Positions 9,693 through 9,856 of a DNA stretch of 9,856 nucleotides are shown piece by piece. The first letter of the stretch is position 1, and every line of letters starts with the position of its first letter. The DNA is taken from the NCBI GenBank assembly GCA_003854995.1, contig RQOI01000111.1, positions 1-9,856 on the forward strand, written 5' to 3'. Source of the DNA: Candidatus Zhuqueibacterota bacterium. GTDB taxonomy: Bacteria > Zhuqueibacterota > Zhuqueibacteria > Residuimicrobiales > Krinioviventaceae. The notes beneath the pieces were generated by a model. That model was not told the origin of the DNA and ran no database searches. It was given only the letters and a program-made list of their open reading frames with translations. The position numbers and the translations under genes were made by a program.

Positions 9693-9856
9693 TCACATGA
9701 TGAATTTCGACGGCAGGATATAGCCCTCATGATCGATGATCAATTGCCCGCTGTTCAAAGGCCTGGAGCAGCCATTGAGCTCCTCGAGCACATCCTGTTT
9801 CATTTTTCCCTTGTGCACCGCCGGTTGAAAATTGATCGATTCATTATGCACATTGA
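9693..9856 (-). CDS. C-terminal end of an unrecognised gene (5' part beyond the window)
   Basis: One minus-strand frame is open from the window edge to a TGA at 9693-9695; at least one of the other two closes early. The last 53 residues include HKGKMKQDVLEELNGCSR, a predicted helix, then SGQLIIDHEGYILPSKFIM, likely strands. I do not recognise the family. An internal ATG preceded by AAGGG could alternatively start a 36-residue small protein, but an open frame running off the edge favours a longer gene. The 27-base gap to the DUF2851 gene suggests a shared transcript. Confidence 0.55.
   Translation of the reverse strand, partial: NVHNESINFQPAVHKGKMKQDVLEELNGCSRPLNSGQLIIDHEGYILPSKFIM

Overview
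The window reads as a housekeeping stretch of a bacterial chromosome with GC-rich coding sequence and clearly AT-rich intergenic gaps. All eight genes that can be supported lie on the minus strand, so transcription runs from the right end to the left. Three things point, without proving it, to the FCB side of the tree (Bacteroidota, Calditrichota, KSB1 and relatives): a full-length DUF2851 protein, a C-terminal processing protease with the long helical C-terminal extension common in that group, and ordinary sigma70-like promoters in AT-rich gaps. No rRNA, tRNA, CRISPR array, insertion sequence or phage gene was seen.

In order of transcription (right to left), the window opens with the last 53 codons of an unrecognised gene (9693-9856). 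It is followed 27 bases later by a DUF2851 protein of unknown function with a cysteine cluster at its end (8271-9665). A 165-base gap holds the clearest promoter in the window. It drives rsmI (16S rRNA 2'-O-methyltransferase), a MATE-family exporter and tmk (dTMP kinase); the last two overlap by ATGA, so this looks like one operon. A 94-base gap with a second candidate promoter leads to a C-terminal processing protease (membrane segment, PDZ, S41 peptidase), then 41 bases to ppdK (pyruvate, phosphate dikinase). A strong intrinsic terminator ends ppdK. A third promoter then starts clpP, which runs off the left edge.

The genes serve separate routine jobs: rRNA modification, export, DNA precursor supply, envelope proteolysis, the PEP/pyruvate node of carbon metabolism and cytoplasmic proteolysis. 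I see no dedicated new multi-gene system. The points most worth a second look are the divergent ClpP, which lacks the usual N-terminal pore-loop sequence and probably represents a second ClpP paralog; the DUF2851 protein, whose conserved acidic/His motifs and terminal Cys cluster suggest a metal-dependent enzyme; and the acidic repeat insert in the processing protease. Every gene except the two cut by the edges appears intact, with expected catalytic residues in place wherever the family is an enzyme of known mechanism.
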